From positions 310,001 to 374,000 of the forward strand of contig OV696605.1 of assembly GCA_927797885.1 (NCBI GenBank): a DNA stretch of 64,000 nucleotides. Direction: 5' to 3'. The position numbers and the translations under genes were made by a program. Position 1 is the first letter of the stretch, and each line of letters starts with the position of its first letter. The notes beneath the pieces are model-generated. The model was given only the letters and a program-made list of their open reading frames with translations, was not told the DNA's origin and searched no databases. Source of the stretch: Gloeomargaritales cyanobacterium VI4D9. Its GTDB lineage: Bacteria > Cyanobacteriota > Cyanobacteriia > Gloeomargaritales > Gloeomargaritaceae. Shown in pieces: positions 18,451 through 26,158 of the stretch.

Positions 18451-19366
18451 TCCCTCGGTTTGACTCTAATGTATCAACTGATTTGGGTGAATGGCAAATT
18501 TCCTTTGGTTCAATATGAATGGTAATTCCCGCCGGACCATAGTGCTTTTGTAATAACGCTTCCACCTGTTCGCTCAAATCGTGGGCGGTGACCAAATCCG
18601 TAGCCGTCACCACCAAATGCAATTCGATAAACACCTGCCGTCCCACCACCCCCCGGGAGGTAATGGAATGGCATTCCACCACCCCAGGCACCTGTTGGGC
18701 AACCTGGGCAATCGCTTCCGGGGCAATCGCCATCGCATCCACCAGCCAGGGCAAATTGGTGGTCAAAATCTGCCAACCGCTGTGAAAGACCAGCAACCCC
18801 ACCGGAATTGCCAAGACCGCATCCAGCCACGTCCACCCAGCCATTACCCCCAGCAAACCCGCCAGCACCGTGAGATTGATCCACACATCGCTGAGGGTAT
18901 CGGCGGCATCCGCCAGGAGTATGGGACTATCGAGGACTTTGCCCTGCCGTTGTTCATACCGAGCCACCCCCCCATTCACCAGCAACACCAACACCAGCAA
19001 CCCCAATTCCAGCCCTCCCACCTGGGGCGGCGGGGTATGTCCCACCAACCGCTCCACCGCCTGGCGTAACACCTCAAAACAGGTAATGCCCAGAAATACG
19101 GCAATCCCCAGTGCCGCAATCGCTTCAAATTTCTGATGCCCATAGGGATGCTGCCGATCCGGTTCTGGTTTCGCCCAGTGGTTCACCAACAGCCCCAGCA
19201 CATTACTCAAGCTATCCGTCAAACTGTGCAGGGCATCCGCCAACACCGCCAGGGAACCGGTCCCCAAACCCACCGCCACCTTAATTCCCAACACCAATAG
19301 GTTGTACCACAGAACCGTTAAGAGTACCCGCCGAATCTGCCCCCGACGGCTAACCGGCATAGGCAC
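18437..19366 (-). CDS. Cation diffusion facilitator (CDF) metal exporter
   Basis: A 309-residue inner-membrane metal/proton antiporter with six predicted helices. Helix 2, LAVLADALHSLTDSLSNVL, holds the HxxxD metal-site pattern, and helix 5, ILLADAADTLSDVWINLTV, holds the second (DAADTLSD), where the first acidic residue replaces the His of zinc exporters. HPYGHQKFEAIAALGIA is the conserved loop. The C-terminal cytoplasmic dimerisation domain (about 210-300) includes VECHSITSRGVVGRQVFIEL. Having Asp rather than His in helix 5 would fit iron or manganese better than zinc, but this is inference. The gene overlaps its upstream neighbour by 17 bases. Confidence 0.9.
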   Translation of the reverse strand: MPMPVSRRGQIRRVLLTVLWYNLLVLGIKVAVGLGTGSLAVLADALHSLTDSLSNVLGLLVNHWAKPEPDRQHPYGHQKFEAIAALGIAVFLGITCFEVLRQAVERLVGHTPPPQVGGLELGLLVLVLLVNGGVARYEQRQGKVLDSPILLADAADTLSDVWINLTVLAGLLGVMAGWTWLDAVLAIPVGLLVFHSGWQILTTNLPWLVDAMAIAPEAIAQVAQQVPGVVECHSITSRGVVGRQVFIELHLVVTATDLVTAHDLSEQVEALLQKHYGPAGITIHIEPKEICHSPKSVDTLESNRGNDHA

Positions 19367-19823
19367 CCACGCTGACCAACTGGTTAAGGCGGCGAATCCG
19401 TTGGCAGAGATTTTGGATCACATTCAGGGCAATGGCAGGGTTATTCAAAATCGCCTCCTGCATCTGGGGCTGGGACAAACACAGACAGGTACAGGGAGTC
19501 ATGGCGGTCACCGAAGCGGAACGGGGGTCGCTGTCAAACAAGGACATTTCCCCAAAATACGCCCCCGCCTCCAGCCGTGCCAATTCCACCTCGCCGATAT
19601 GAATTTTCACTTGCCCCTGGGAAAGGATATAAAGCAACTGCCCAATATCCCCCCGCTCAAAAATGGTTTCCCCCGGTTGGAAGTGCAATTCCACCATCTC
19701 CACCGCCAAATCCCGCAGGAAATCATAATTATCAATACCCCGAAAAATGGGCACATCCCGTAAAAACATGAGGCGGTCGGTCAAGCTCAAGGCAGAAGAA
19801 TTTGCAGAATCTATCGTCATCAT
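19350..19823 (-). CDS. Cyclic-nucleotide-binding-domain protein without DNA-binding domain
   Basis: A 157-residue protein with a single cNMP-binding fold: FRGIDNYDFLRDLAVEM, the strand block GETIFERGDIGQLLYILSQG, and the phosphate-binding cassette region AYFGEMSLFDSDPRSASV (about 88-105). The Arg-Ser-Ala pattern of ligand-binding members is present. There is no helix-turn-helix, so it is not a Crp-type regulator on its own. It heads a three-gene minus-strand run with the CDF exporter and the phasin-like protein. Confidence 0.85.
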   Translation of the reverse strand: MMTIDSANSSALSLTDRLMFLRDVPIFRGIDNYDFLRDLAVEMVELHFQPGETIFERGDIGQLLYILSQGQVKIHIGEVELARLEAGAYFGEMSLFDSDPRSASVTAMTPCTCLCLSQPQMQEAILNNPAIALNVIQNLCQRIRRLNQLVSVGAYAG

Positions 19824-19956
19824 CCCTTCCAGCGGCTCCCTGCACAGTGGTTAATTACACTTTACACCTAGACCCACCGAAAAATTGCACATTGATCTTA
19901 ACCGATAACCTAGTTCTTAGCCAAGCGACCTTTCGTAAAATAATTTGGGAATCTCT

Positions 19957-20066
19957 GTCTATTGATTTTTGTAATTACACAGCAGGTCTGATAGCGTAGC
20001 CACGACCCCCACTCTTTCCTTGGTAGTTATCGATAACCCAGGGGTCATTCTCAATAGTTGTGAATT
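19957..20066 (-). repeat. Family B element, degenerate
   Basis: Matches the interior of family B (TATTGATTTTTGTAATTACAC at one end, ATAACCCAGGGGTCATTCTCAATAG toward the other), but neither GGGCACCTC end is intact. It is followed immediately by a family C copy. Confidence 0.6.
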
Positions 20067-20067
20067 A

Positions 20068-20179
20068 TAGCCTCTTAAGAGGTTACGGGATACGGTTGTA
20101 AACCCACTTGCTCTAAATCGCATTGAGGTCAAGCCTTAGAAACACAATTTTTTGCATCCTTTAATTTGTGAAGAGGCTG
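20068..20179 (+). repeat. Family C element, diverged
   Basis: 112 bp from TAGCCTCTTAAGAGG to GAAGAGGCTG, flanked by TA at 20066-20067 and 20180-20181. The interior follows the family C order (GGGATACnGTTG, CCACTTGC, GCATCCTTTAATT) with many substitutions. It is the oldest-looking of the five C copies. Confidence 0.65.
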
Positions 20180-20204
20180 TAATAGAGATTCTATACGACA
20201 ATAC

Positions 20205-20339
20205 AATAATCATGCTTAATTAACGTTAGCTTGCGTACCGTAGGCATACAGAAATTTCCCAGAACCCTACACCGCAGGTGCTTCTTTGACGGGGGCGCTG
20301 CCCCTGCGACACCTTTTCTAAACTCATTTAGGATTGCTA
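20205..20339 (+). repeat. Family A element, left end decayed
   Basis: Contains the long-form interior (GCGTACCGTAGGCATAC, GGGGGCGCTGCCCCTGCGAC) and an intact right end TTTAGGATTGCTA. The left end is diverged (CATGCTTAATTAACG in place of CAATCCTACTTGATTAACG). Confidence 0.7.
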
Positions 20340-20350
20340 TGTGTTTTTAT

Positions 20351-20525
20351 CAGTAGTGTTGAACCCTGCAACAAAAGTTCATAAATTCGAGTCAGGCAAA
20401 ACATTTAATGAGAAGATTTTTCGTTATAAATGAGAATTTAGCTCCTAAATGACAATGTTTTGTATCATCAGGTTAGGTGCACATTTTGGCACAAACCCTC
20501 AAAATCTTAAGATTCAACACTTCTG
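20351..20525 (+). mobile_element. Family D MITE with 9-bp target duplication
   Basis: 175 bp with ends CAGTAGTGTTGAA and TTCAACACTTCTG. It is flanked by the perfect 9-bp direct repeat TGTTTTTAT (20342-20350 and 20526-20534). The first 30 bases follow the 3' terminus of the IS4-family element in this window (AGTGTTGAAyCCTGCAAyAAAA). It has no open frame of note. It therefore looks like a non-autonomous derivative mobilised by that transposase type. A second copy of equal length is at 32644-32818. Confidence 0.9.
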
Positions 20526-20649
20526 TGTTTTTATATATTTATTATACAGATACAGACAAATCTACCCCATTGATGCACCAATCGGCGTTGTTGAATCTGT
20601 GTATGATTCCTGAAAATCTTAGTTCGGAAAAGCCCATAGACATAACATA

Positions 20650-20762
20650 CAGTGTTTTGAGCGGTTATGGGATACAGTTGAACCCCACTTGCCGTAGGTC
20701 AATCAGGGTGAGCCTTGGGGATAATCGAGGCTTTTTGTATCCTTTAATTGATAAATAGACTG
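20650..20762 (+). repeat. Family C element
   Basis: 113 bp, ends CAGTGTTTTGAG and TAAATAGACTG, flanked by TA on both sides (20648-20649 and 20763-20764). The interior holds ATGGGATACAGTTGAACCCC and GCTTTTTGTATCCTTTAATT, which can fold back on each other because they include GGATAC/GTATCC. Confidence 0.85.
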
Positions 20763-20888
20763 TAAGAGGTTTCGGTTGCCCGCGAGGTGAATTTCATCCC
20801 ATTAATCAGCAATGCCACTTTTCTTATGCTTTGGGTGTGGGACAATCGGATTCCCCATGAAGAATAACCGACCCGGCTCCCCAAAACA

Positions 20889-22091
20889 TCAGCGTATGGG
20901 AGCAAATCCCGCCTCTTTGATTAACTTTTGCCCCTCATCGCTGAGGAACATATTGGCGTAGGCGACCCCAGCTTGTTCATCCAGGGTGCCATCCCGGCGA
21001 ATGATAATAAACAACCGGCGGGTGATGGGATAACTCCCATCCGTAATCACCGCTGAATTGACTTCCGTGCCCCCAATATCCGGTGCGATGTAGGGAGCGC
21101 CAGACTCTTTCGCTAGAGGAACGATGCGTACCATTTCTTGCCGCACCACTAGGGGAATGTTGGCATAGCCGATGCCCCCAGGAGTAGCTCCGACCTGACG
21201 CAGGGAATGGGTCGTGTCCCGGATTTCCCGCACGTTCGATCCCAGATTTTGCCCCAGTAAGACATCCTCCTTGAAGTAGTCCACCGTGCCCCCGGCTTGC
21301 AAATTGCGGCTGAAGGGCACAATGGGCAGATTCGATCCCCCCACCTGTTGCCAGTTGGTCACTTTGCCCGTGAATATATCTCGCACCTGCGCCACCGTTA
21401 AACCGGGGATTTGCACCCCTGGATGGACATAGATGGCAATGGCATCGTTGGCAATGGCAATCTGCTCCAAGCGAAAACCCCGCTTTTGCGCCCGTTCAAA
21501 TTCACTATCCTTGAGGGGACGGGAGGACTGACCAATCGCCAATTGACCGTTGATCAGCATCTCAATCCCCGCCCCCGAACCGGGTTTCCCCCCCGGCGGC
21601 TCCACATAACGCAGGCGAAAATTGGGATGGGCTTGATAAATGAGATTATTAATCCGCTCGGAGCGTAAAGGGGCAAAGGTGGTGGAATTGCCATAGTTAA
21701 ACGTACCGCTCGGTACATTCGGCACCTGCGCCAAGGTGGAAACCGTAGTAATCCCTGGGGCAGGGGTGGCTGGCGCAGGCGAGGTGGCTTGGGTCTGGGC
21801 AGGGGTGGCTGGCGAGGTGGCTTGGGTCTGGGCAGGGGGAACTGCAGGCGATGGGGTGGGTGCGGGAGAAGCCGGGGAAACCACAGGGGACTTGTCCTGA
21901 TGGCTCAACTGAGTGATTACCCAATAACCACCGCTACCCAACGCCGCAACGCCAACGACCGTCGCCAGAATTGGCACCAAGGGCAATCCCTTTTTCAGCC
22001 TGTAGCCGCAAATCTCGCACTTAGACGCATTCATCGGGTTGCGTTCGTAGCCGCACTGGGGGCATTTCACATAGTTGTAGTCCTGTGCCAT
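20889..22091 (-). CDS. Zinc-ribbon, membrane-anchored PstS-like substrate-binding protein
   Basis: A 400-residue protein in four parts. An N-terminal zinc ribbon has CPQC and CEIC pairs (residues 9-33). One membrane helix follows (about 38-60), then a low-complexity linker of Ser/Pro/Ala/Thr/Gln (about 70-115), and finally a periplasmic-binding-protein domain with the hallmark DIFTGKVTNWQQVGG and GTVDYFKEDVLLGQ. The topology would put the ribbon in the cytoplasm and the binding domain outside. The linker contains two near-identical repeats in DNA (about 21765-21835). PstS-type domains bind phosphate, but ligand residues are not assured here. It is not next to pstCAB and is unlikely to be a simple transporter component; a sensor role is inference. 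Confidence 0.8.
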   Translation of the reverse strand: MAQDYNYVKCPQCGYERNPMNASKCEICGYRLKKGLPLVPILATVVGVAALGSGGYWVITQLSHQDKSPVVSPASPAPTPSPAVPPAQTQATSPATPAQTQATSPAPATPAPGITTVSTLAQVPNVPSGTFNYGNSTTFAPLRSERINNLIYQAHPNFRLRYVEPPGGKPGSGAGIEMLINGQLAIGQSSRPLKDSEFERAQKRGFRLEQIAIANDAIAIYVHPGVQIPGLTVAQVRDIFTGKVTNWQQVGGSNLPIVPFSRNLQAGGTVDYFKEDVLLGQNLGSNVREIRDTTHSLRQVGATPGGIGYANIPLVVRQEMVRIVPLAKESGAPYIAPDIGGTEVNSAVITDGSYPITRRLFIIIRRDGTLDEQAGVAYANMFLSDEGQKLIKEAGFAPIR

Positions 22092-22202
22092 TACCCTGAA
22101 CCCAAATACTTACGCTTCTATATTAGTCGTAATTATTCTCACTGGTGGGCACAGTGAAGCCATCTGGAGCATTAGCCCCTAAAAACGTACCTCAAAAAAG
22201 AG

Positions 22203-22274
22203 TGGGTCGGCTGGGGATCGAACCCAGGGCCAATCGGTTAAAAGCCGAATGCTCTACCGCTGAGCTACCGACCC
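22203..22274 (-). tRNA. tRNA-Lys (UUU)
   Basis: A 72-base cloverleaf without encoded CCA. The acceptor stem is GGGTCGG/CCGACCC, the D arm has AGCTCAGCGGTAGAGC, the anticodon loop CTTTTAA sits between TTCGG and CCGAT giving anticodon UUU, and the T arm is CTGGGTTCGATCCCCAG. All stems pair fully or nearly so. Confidence 0.97.
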
Positions 22275-22603
22275 ATTATTCCAAAGCCTTAGTTTAGCAT
22301 ACTTAACAGATTGGATAAGGATGTAGGATGTCCCTGGGCAGTGCCGCCAAAATTGAGCATCCTTCCCTCCCACTAGGTAATGGCTTGATTGGGGCAGAGA
22401 ACAGGATGTTGGCAGTTTGGGTAGCGAGCCATACTGTGGCAATTCCATCGGAGATTGAAACAGTAATCGCATGGGAAGTATTCTGGAACCAGTAGTGTTG
22501 AATGTCCATAATAAAATTTAAGGGCATTCCAAAGAAATAATTTTCTGCTAGTCCTGATAAAACACTACGGTCAACATTCCCAAGGTATTGGCAAGGGATG
22601 ACC
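22275..22603. other. Non-coding stretch between tRNA-Lys and cbiN
   Basis: I see no recognisable gene or family repeat. A minus-strand open frame (22303-22659) runs into cbiN in another frame and has no family features; I do not annotate it. Confidence 0.4.
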
Positions 22604-22915
22604 CTAATTTTGCTTATCCCGTGAAGCCGCATTACGCCCCTGATACCGCCCCAGGACATAGCCGATCACCCCAGCGCCCAACCCCGCCTGCACCGCAAAC
22701 AGCAGGGACTCCAGTTCCCCACTGGCCGGTTCCAAAACCGGGTTCACCCAGGGCTGGTAATCCGGTTGCATCGCCTCAATCGTCTTAGTAGCGGCAGTAT
22801 CTGCCCCCTCAAATGCCCCATTGCGGGTAACCATCAACGGCACCACCGCCAGCCCTACTACCCCCGCCAGCAACAGCCAATTCAGCCCCGCCACAGATTT
22901 AGGAGAACTCCGCAT
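22604..22915 (-). CDS. cbiN: Cobalt transport protein CbiN
   Basis: A 103-residue small subunit of the cobalt ECF transporter, with two membrane helices (about 12-32 and 70-92) joined by a periplasmic loop. Diagnostic blocks are FEGADTAATKTIEAMQPDYQ and SGELESLLFAVQAGLGAGVI. Start at ATG 22915 (MRSSPKSVAG), six bases after the cbiM stop; the longer frame upstream overlaps cbiM and is rejected. CbiN works with CbiM to capture the metal ion. No cbiQ or cbiO follows. Confidence 0.92.
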   Translation of the reverse strand: MRSSPKSVAGLNWLLLAGVVGLAVVPLMVTRNGAFEGADTAATKTIEAMQPDYQPWVNPVLEPASGELESLLFAVQAGLGAGVIGYVLGRYQGRNAASRDKQN

Positions 22916-22920
22916 CGCCT

Positions 22921-23679
22921 TCACGCTCCTTCTTTGAGTAACGCCAAGGACTCCAACTCCGGGCGGCTGTAGGTTTGGAGCCAATTCCACACCAGCACCG
23001 TCAGCAACCCCTCACTCACCGCCAAAGGCACCTGGGTAATGGCAAAAATGGTGGCAAATTTCGCAAAAGCGGCACCAATCCCCCCTTCTACCGCCGGAAA
23101 CGCCAACGCCAACTGTAACGAGGTCACGACATAGGTCACCAAATCCGCCAAGGCCGCCGCCAAAAAGACCGCTACCCTCTGCCGCCGGGACAGCCCCATG
23201 ACCCCCTGATACACCCCACAGGCCACCAACGGCCCCACCACCGCCATCGAAAAGCCATTCGCCCCCAAGGTGGTCAGCCCCCCGTGCGCCAACAGCAATG
23301 CCTGGAACAACAACACCAGCCCCCCCAGTACCGACATCACCCCAGGGCCAAAGAGGATCGCCCCCAGCCCCGTCCCCGTCGGATGGGAACAACTCCCCGT
23401 CACCGAAGGCAGTTTCAGCGCCGATAAGACAAACGTAAACGCCCCGGCCAAAGCCAACAACAACTTTGCTTCTGGGAATTGGCGGGTGATGCGCCTCAAG
23501 GCAAAAAATCCCCAGATTAAAAATGGTAAATAGACCACCCACCAAACAATCGCCCAGGCGGGGGGCAAATACCCCTCCCTAATGTGCATCGCCTGTGCCG
23601 GTTGTGCCACCCCAACCACCCAATACACACCCAACCCGGCCAATAGAGCCAGGCGGAAACGCCGAAATATCTGGAACAT
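22921..23679 (-). CDS. cbiM: Cobalt ECF transporter substrate-binding subunit CbiM
   Basis: A 252-residue membrane protein. A cleavable signal (residues 1-30, ending QPAQA) precedes [14 protein letters not shown]. In this family the new N-terminal Met-His binds the metal, so cleavage after AQA would expose the site. [20 protein letters not shown] carries further conserved His residues. Start at ATG 23679; the upstream frame belongs to the riboswitch. Regulation by the adjacent cobalamin riboswitch indicates cobalt rather than nickel as the ion. Transport also needs CbiQ and the ATPase CbiO, not found here. Confidence 0.93.
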   Translation of the reverse strand: MFQIFRRFRLALLAGLGVYWVVGVAQPAQAMHIREGYLPPAWAIVWWVVYLPFLIWGFFALRRITRQFPEAKLLLALAGAFTFVLSALKLPSVTGSCSHPTGTGLGAILFGPGVMSVLGGLVLLFQALLLAHGGLTTLGANGFSMAVVGPLVACGVYQGVMGLSRRQRVAVFLAAALADLVTYVVTSLQLALAFPAVEGGIGAAFAKFATIFAITQVPLAVSEGLLTVLVWNWLQTYSRPELESLALLKEGA

Positions 23680-23699
23680 CAATCCGTACCTCGCAGATT

Positions 23700-23842
23700 G
23701 GTTTGTGTCGTTCACCGACGGCGGGCATCCTGACTTAAAGGCAACAAGCCTTATCACAGTTGCGGGACAGTGACGGATTTACACCGTGCTTTCCCCTTCA
23801 CATCCGTTGGCTGTTCCCCAACGAAACCGACGGCTCAGTTTA
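23700..23842 (-). promoter_or_regulatory. Cobalamin (AdoCbl) riboswitch
   Basis: On the minus strand, in order: GGGGAACAGCC, GGGGAAAGCACGGTGTAAATC, CACTGTCCCGCAACTGTGA and the B12 box AGTCAGGATGCCCGCC, the consensus blocks of the cobalamin riboswitch. It ends about 20-40 bases before the cbiM ATG, where ligand binding would block expression when cobalamin is plentiful. Confidence 0.95.
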
Positions 23843-23896
23843 TAGTTTACAGAACTGTTCCCTGGATAAATTAAATTTCCATGTAAATAATAATTA

Positions 23897-24009
23897 CAGT
23901 CTATTTATCAATTAAAGGATACAAAAAGCCTCGATTATCTTAAAGGCTTACCATGATTGACCTACGGCAAGTGGGGTTCAACTGCATCCCATAACCACTC
24001 AAAAGACTG
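23897..24009 (-). repeat. Family C element
   Basis: 113 bp, ends CAGTCTATTTATC and AAAAGACTG with TA on both sides (23895-23896, 24010-24011). It is the reverse orientation of the copies at 20650 and 41261 and very similar to them. Confidence 0.85.
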
Positions 24010-24030
24010 TAAATAAAATTAATGACCAAT

Positions 24031-24135
24031 GGACACCTTTATTTATGGTCACCACCGGAAGATTATTTCGCTGAGATACCCATGTTATTGAGAACCACAG
24101 ACGGGGGCTACGCCCCTGCGACCTAAGAGATGCCC
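24031..24135 (+). repeat. Family B element, degenerate
   Basis: Begins GGACACCTTTATTTATGG and ends AAGAGATGCCC, with the core GGGGGCTACGCCCCTGCGACC. The flanking four bases (CAAT, AAAT) are not identical. Confidence 0.55.
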
Positions 24136-24147
24136 AAATTAAAGATA

Positions 24148-24281
24148 TGGCAATCCTACTCGTCAGCCTGCGTGCTGAGGGCATTTAACGCCCGGAAATT
24201 CTCCAGAACCGAAATCACATGGGCAACCTGCTAGAACCGGATTTCTGTGAGTAACTGTTCCATAATCATTTAGGATTGCTA
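24148..24281 (+). repeat. Family A element, degenerate
   Basis: Ends TGGCAATCCTAC and TTTAGGATTGCTA with TA before the left end. The middle is strongly diverged and has lost the GC-rich hairpin core. Confidence 0.6.
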
Positions 24282-24371
24282 GATGCTGGCCTGACAATTT
24301 CATAAATTTTTCAAGATTTTTTGATGGTTTTTGCCGGTACCCGATTGCTCGTGATACCAAACCGGCCTTTT

Positions 24372-26108
24372 TCAACTGGTAACGGTAGCCGGGTCATCGC
24401 TCATCACACTCTGGGCCAACACCCGTTGGGTGAGGGCGAGTTTTTGGATGGTTTCAATCCGTTCCTTTTCCAACAGACCAAGCACCTGGGGGTTGGCTCC
24501 CCGACTCACCACCGGCAGTTGGCACAAACCCCGGGTGAGCATCCGTTGCCGCGCCTGTTCCAGACTTTGATCCGGATAAATGGTTTGCAATTCCTGGGTA
24601 CACCATTCCCCCACCGGCACGGAATACCAAAGTACCCCATGAGTGCGTAAGGCCCGCTGGATGTCCTGGGGGGTCAGCAACCCGATTAACTCCTGTTGCC
24701 CGTTGACCACCAACGCAGTATGTTGTTGCCGTTCCATCAACATTTGCGCCACCTTGCCCAAACTCCGTTCCGGCGGCACCACCAACGGCGGCGGGATCAT
24801 GGCATCGGCCACCCGCAAATCCCCCATAAACCGCTGTTCCTCCCGGTCGAGGGAATGCAACCCAATGGGGGCACCGTGGGGATAGACCTGATCCAACAGC
24901 CAAATGCTCAACCCCACGGCGGCCATCGCCGGGAGAATGATTAAGTAATTGCGGGTCAATTCAAACAGCAGGAGAATCGCCGTCAGGGGGGCACGGGTAC
25001 TACAGGCCAACAGGGCGGCCATCCCCACCATCGCATAGGCGGGCGGATCGGCAATCGTCACCACCCCGCCCAACCCCTGGCCCACCACCTGCCCGTAGGC
25101 GGAACCCAAGGCCGCCCCCAAAAACAACGCCGGGGCAAACAGTCCCCCCACCCAGCCCGTGGCATAGCTGGCCACCGTTAACCCCAACTTGACCGGAATC
25201 AGGGTGAGCAGTAGCCCCCAGGAGAATTCCACATTTTGGAGCATGGCCTCGATGGTTTCGTACCCCACCCCCAGGGTTTGGGGCAGGACCAGTGCCAGCA
25301 GGCCAATCACCGCCCCCCCCACCGCCGGTTGTAGCCACCGGGGCACCCCCCGAATCCCGCCCGGTTTGCACCCTTCCACCGCCGCCGTATAGACCACCGC
25401 CAGGCCGCTGGCCAACACCCCCAGCCCCAGGTACAAGGGCAATTCCCAGGCACTCCGCACCTCGTAGGGGGGCAAACTAAAGGCCGGTTGGGCTCCCAAG
25501 CCCGCCTGCGCCACCCACCCCCCCACCACCGCCGCCAATAGGACAATCGGCACCGCCGACCCGGTAAACGTCGTCCCCAACACCACCTCAAAGGCAAAAA
25601 ACGCCCCGGCAATGGGCGCATTAAACCCCGCCGCCAACCCCGCCGCCGCCCCCGCCGCCTGCAAGACCAAACTGCGTTCCTGGGACACCCGCAACCCCTG
25701 GGCTAAGGTACGCCCCCAATGCACCCCCACATCCACGCTCGGCCCTTCCGGCCCCAGGGAAGCCCCCATCCCCAGCGACAGAGCCGCCAACCCCAACCGC
25801 CCCAGGGCATAGCGGCTACTCAGCACCGGCCACCGTTGCAGGAACGACCCCAGCCCTCCCACCAGCAGGCCCCCCAGCCAGGGCACCAACGCCAAACTCC
25901 AGGCACCCCAGCCCCCCACCCAGCCCATGAGGGTTTCAAACGCCCCCTGATGCACCCAGCCAATCAACCAGCGAAACGCCACCACGCATAGCCCCGTCCC
26001 CCCCCCCAGCAGTGCCGCCAAGGTCAGTACCAAAACCTCCGGGGACAGGGACACCCGTTCCCACCCATTTTGCCCCCGTGTTGGGCTACCAGCCATCTTC
26101 TGCGTCAA
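24372..26108 (-). CDS. ClC-type chloride channel/antiporter with CBS pair
   Basis: A 578-residue polytopic protein. The ClC pore motifs are MGASLGPEGPSVDVGVHWGR (selectivity loop, GxEGP) and AAGFNAPIAGAFFAFEVVLG. VGGLFAPALFLGAALGSAYG matches the third anion-contact loop. The Glu of GPEGP corresponds to the gating glutamate. The residue equivalent to the proton-pathway Glu of exchangers cannot be fixed by eye, so channel versus exchanger is open. Two CBS domains (about 425-560) form a cytoplasmic adenine-nucleotide-binding pair. It lies 50 bases downstream of the AarF kinase gene on the same strand. Confidence 0.92.
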   Translation of the reverse strand: MTQKMAGSPTRGQNGWERVSLSPEVLVLTLAALLGGGTGLCVVAFRWLIGWVHQGAFETLMGWVGGWGAWSLALVPWLGGLLVGGLGSFLQRWPVLSSRYALGRLGLAALSLGMGASLGPEGPSVDVGVHWGRTLAQGLRVSQERSLVLQAAGAAAGLAAGFNAPIAGAFFAFEVVLGTTFTGSAVPIVLLAAVVGGWVAQAGLGAQPAFSLPPYEVRSAWELPLYLGLGVLASGLAVVYTAAVEGCKPGGIRGVPRWLQPAVGGAVIGLLALVLPQTLGVGYETIEAMLQNVEFSWGLLLTLIPVKLGLTVASYATGWVGGLFAPALFLGAALGSAYGQVVGQGLGGVVTIADPPAYAMVGMAALLACSTRAPLTAILLLFELTRNYLIILPAMAAVGLSIWLLDQVYPHGAPIGLHSLDREEQRFMGDLRVADAMIPPPLVVPPERSLGKVAQMLMERQQHTALVVNGQQELIGLLTPQDIQRALRTHGVLWYSVPVGEWCTQELQTIYPDQSLEQARQRMLTRGLCQLPVVSRGANPQVLGLLEKERIETIQKLALTQRVLAQSVMSDDPATVTS

Positions 26109-26158
26109 TCCCAGCTATTCCTAGTCTAGGCGGATTCCCCAACGGTCACACGCTCCCT

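Noticed and set aside
22303-22659. 118-codon minus-strand frame after cbiN
   Set aside because: Overlaps cbiN out of frame, with no recognisable domain or ribosome-binding site.
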